Shown here: piece after piece, positions 61,621 to 64,000 of the stretch
How positions within the stretch are numbered: the stretch's first letter is position 1
How the letters are laid out: each line of letters begins with the position of its first letter
Program-made: the position numbers and the translations under genes
DNA from: Nansenia antarctica
Taxonomy: Eukaryota; Chordata; Actinopteri; Argentiniformes; Microstomatidae
Length of the DNA stretch: 64,000 nt
Assembly (NCBI GenBank): GCA_963989245.1
Contig: OZ022349.1
Coordinates: 32,974,732 to 33,038,731, forward strand
Direction of reading: 5' to 3'
The notes under the pieces: generated by a model
Database searches by the model: none
What the model was told of the DNA's origin: nothing
Seen by the model: only the letters and a program-made list of their open reading frames with translations

Positions 61621-63285
61621 AGTGAATTAGACGGGACATGTGAGCGGTGATACTACAGAGGGGGCTGAGAATGTTCCAGATCAGTGTGTTTTCTCTCTGG
61701 TTACATCGTTACTGTCTCTCCTGTCTTTATAATCACTGGTTTGCAATTCATAGCTTTCATGTGACGTCACAGCATATTGGAAACGCCCACCTGACGGGCA
61801 AAAGGCACTTTTTGCGGGCAAAACCCACGGGCAAAACCCACTTTTTGCGGGTTAATAACTTTGATTTCCCGTGGGTTAGGAAAATAATTCCAACGTGTCC
61901 GGATAGAGTAGAAGACAGGGAATCCAACACTATTTGAACTAGATGTGGAGAAGCTGCTATAGTTGCTCTGGCGCCCTCGTGTGGATGTAGAGCTGCCGCC
62001 CAGGCTAGAATAAGTCCGCCTGTTTCGTCACTGTTCGTGAACGACTCGGAAACGCCCGAACATTGATTGATCACCTTCCAGGCTGCCTGGGGCGGGGGTG
62101 TTAAACCACTCTCACTCCTCAGATGCGGTAGATATAGTCGGGCGTGGATGATTCAGTGTGGGCTACAGGAGATAGTTATACAGAAGATAGTTATACAGGT
62201 GAGGTGTAGATGTTATACAGGTGGAGAAAAACTACATAAGTTGCCGTTGCTCAGCAGGACTAGCTGTCGGGTGGACTCCCGAGGTAAGTCTCCTTATGTG
62301 ACATTAATGTAAATGTGTGATTTCTCATGTGTCTCTTCATGCATTAGACGCAGAAGCGCACTGTGTCTCTACTGCTGTACTTCGCTGGGAAAACAAGAAG
62401 GCAGAATATTGCACTTTTATTCAACGGAGAATATCCTGATTTAGTCCTGCATGGTGCGCAGCTGAAGTGTATTAAATCAGATAGTTGTACTTGCCTGTTT
62501 ATAGGCCGGTCAGTAATTCGTTAGGAGGCAAATTGGAGCAAACAATACATATTAGCCTTTATTGTTGTTGTCCTATTAGTTATTGGTAAACTCATACAAC
62601 AGCAATCACCCTGGTTAGAATGTAATACATACAAAAACATTAATTATTCGTTATGTTTTATCCACATTATTTGTGCATTTATTCCCACCTCCACTCTAAC
62701 CCTCGCGTCTGTTCCAACATGACTATGTACTCTGTTATTTACAATTTAATTAATTGTGTATCAATTATGAATGGATGATATTAGATGACTGTGCAGGAAA
62801 CTAGTAGTCGTGTGGTCTGTTGTGATGTTCTGTTCCAGAGGGGCAGTGGTGCTAAACCCTCCAAATAGAAAGTCACTGAAGTTGTGTGCAGAGGGTAGAG
62901 GGGCAGTAAACCTGGATTGTCCATCATCTTAAAGACTCTACCATGTTGGCCTATAGCACATCAATATGCAGTAGGTTACCCCCCCTCACTCTGTGTTAGG
63001 AACTAGTTTGGGATTCAGTTTCGGTTGTTAATGTCTCGATTTCGTTGTGGTCTGTCTGTCACGGAACCCCCGTCGTTGTATAGGAGGCTAATATCTCAGC
63101 TTGTCTTTATCGGTTTAATTCTCTAACCGGCTCAGTGCACGGGCTCAGGTGCCTGTCTCTGGTCACCGAGTGCGCGCACGTGTCCCGAGTGCAGGTCTTG
63201 CAATGTTCCACGCGCTAATCCCGTATATACCGGCTGTTGTTTTGTGCACGGAGCGCAGACACACACATGGGAGCCGGTACAGGAG
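61621..63285. other. Intergenic, mostly unassigned
   Basis: Contains a short repeated stretch at about 61795-61855 (GGGCAAAACCCACGGGCAAA, ACTTTTTGCGGG twice) and ATAGTTATACAG repeats at 62170-62220. A consensus splice donor GAG then GTAAGT lies on the plus strand at 62281/62282 and might end a first exon of a divergent gene, but no further exon is visible. No supportable coding region. Confidence 0.4.
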
Positions 63286-63287
63286 TC

Positions 63288-63350
63288 TAGGCCGGCGAAC
63301 AGCTTCTTCCCCACAGCTGTCAGGCTACTGAACTCTAGACCCCGGCGGTA
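63288..63350 (+). pseudogene. LINE RT C-terminal remnant
   Basis: Encodes ANSFFPTAVRLLNSRPRR before a TAG stop. NSFFPTA-RLLN is the C-terminus of the LINE A-type RT seen at 55570 and 700. Only about 60 bp are recognisable and no tail is preserved. Confidence 0.7.
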
Positions 63351-63370
63351 GTCTTGCCCCTCTAGCCTGA

Positions 63371-63862
63371 TCTACACACACCTACACACACCTACACACA
63401 CCTGACCTATACACACCTGATCTACACACACCTGATCTACACACACCTACACACACCTACACACACCTGACCTATACACACCTGATCTACACACACCTAC
63501 ACACACCTGATCTACACACACCTACACACACCTGATCTACACACACCTACACACACCTACACACACCTGATCTACACACACCTACACACACCTGATCTAC
63601 ACACACCTACACACACCTACACACACCTGACCTATACACACCTGATCTACACACACCTACACACACCTGACCTATACACACCTGATCTACACACACCTAC
63701 ACACACCTGATCTACACACACACCTGACCTATACACACCTGATCTACACACACCTACACACACCTGACCTACACACACCTGATCTACACACACCTACACA
63801 CACCTGACCTATACACACCTGATCTACACACACCTACACACACCTGATCTACACACATCTAC
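63371..63862. repeat. 11/12-bp minisatellite (CTACACACAC / CTGATCTACACACAC)
   Basis: About 490 bp of CTACACACAC units with interspersed CTGATCTACACACAC and CTGACCTATACACAC, the last two tending to alternate in 46-70 bp higher-order blocks. It follows the LINE remnant and may have expanded from its 3' UTR. Confidence 0.95.
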
Positions 63863-63939
63863 ACGTAATTTCCGTAGGACCTTTTCTCTTGTCTTTTTCA
63901 ACTCCAGAACTATGACATTTATAGATAACAAATGTGATG

Positions 63940-64000
63940 TTAATAATAGTAACTTTTTATTTGTATAGCGCTTGTCCTGCAAACGTTGCAGCTCAAAGTG
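63940..64000 (-). mobile_element. L2-type LINE or SINE 3' tail entering from the right
   Basis: The minus strand reads CACTTTGAGCTGCAACGTTT, then GACAAGCGCTATACAAATAA and TTATTA words, like the LINE B tail (AAAAGCGCTATATAAAT). The element continues outside the window. Confidence 0.7.

Noticed and set aside
61757..62074. 105-residue minus-strand ORF as an extra gene
   Set aside because: No recognisable domain; partly made of the repeated GGGCAAAACCCA words. Chance opening is likelier.

Overview
The window looks like teleost fish nuclear DNA. The sequence carries tRNA-headed SINEs with the fish-type tail (GTCGCTTTGGATAAAAGCGT), several LINEs of the CR1/L2/Rex (jockey) kind, a chromodomain Ty3/Gypsy element of Tf1/sushi type, hAT elements, and spliced exons of a vertebrate-like RUN-domain gene. 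There are no bacterial-style genes, rRNA or CRISPR. The species cannot be determined from this window.

The host gene. One gene on the minus strand organises the region. I traced 10 coding exons by splice sites and reading phase: exon 1 (start codon) at 61387-61423, exon 2 at 39215-39322, exons 3-8 between 38063 and 36520, and two exons here numbered 9 and 10 at 35232-35297 and 32250-32309. Exons 1-8 encode an N-terminal RUN domain, and every junction among them is phase-consistent. Exons 9-10 look like the first half of a PTB/PID fold (tentative). Exon 8 ends in phase 2 and exon 9 starts in phase 0, so at least one exon is missing between them. That interval contains a 200-N assembly gap (36301-36500) beside a G-rich repeat. 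The gene continues left of base 1.

Layout, left to right. (1) 1-32217: almost pure 29-bp satellite, about 990 units, lying in the intron after exon 10. It is interrupted twice by the same 1.75-kb block, a TIR transposon carrying a LINE 3' end. A 13.7-kb segment is tandemly duplicated with satellite variants in the same order. (2) 32250-35300: exon 10, a SINE split by a 2.72-kb long-inverted-repeat DNA element, then exon 9. (3) 35536-36500: GA-rich, 25-bp and G-rich minisatellites and the gap. (4) 36520-39322: exons 8-2 with microsatellites, a 13-bp minisatellite and an intronic hairpin. (5) 39323-61386: intron 1, 22.1 kb, filled by nested transposons: LINE C with a solo LTR; LINE A copy 1 facing LINE A copy 2; copy 2 broken by a SINE, by LINE B (itself broken by a hAT) and by another hAT; then a 10/11-bp minisatellite split by a Gypsy element that itself carries a LINE A fragment. 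(6) 61387-64000: exon 1, putative promoter, mostly unassigned sequence, a LINE remnant, an 11/12-bp minisatellite and a LINE-like tail running off the end.

No prokaryotic-type or defence system is present. The most notable observations are the intronic 29-bp satellite with higher-order duplication and splice-site-like motifs, the inferred missing exon, a Gypsy element whose LTR and post-LTR sequence fit 11-nt self-priming, and an in-frame GGGAAAC slippery heptamer at its gag/pol junction. All alignments and counts were made by eye.
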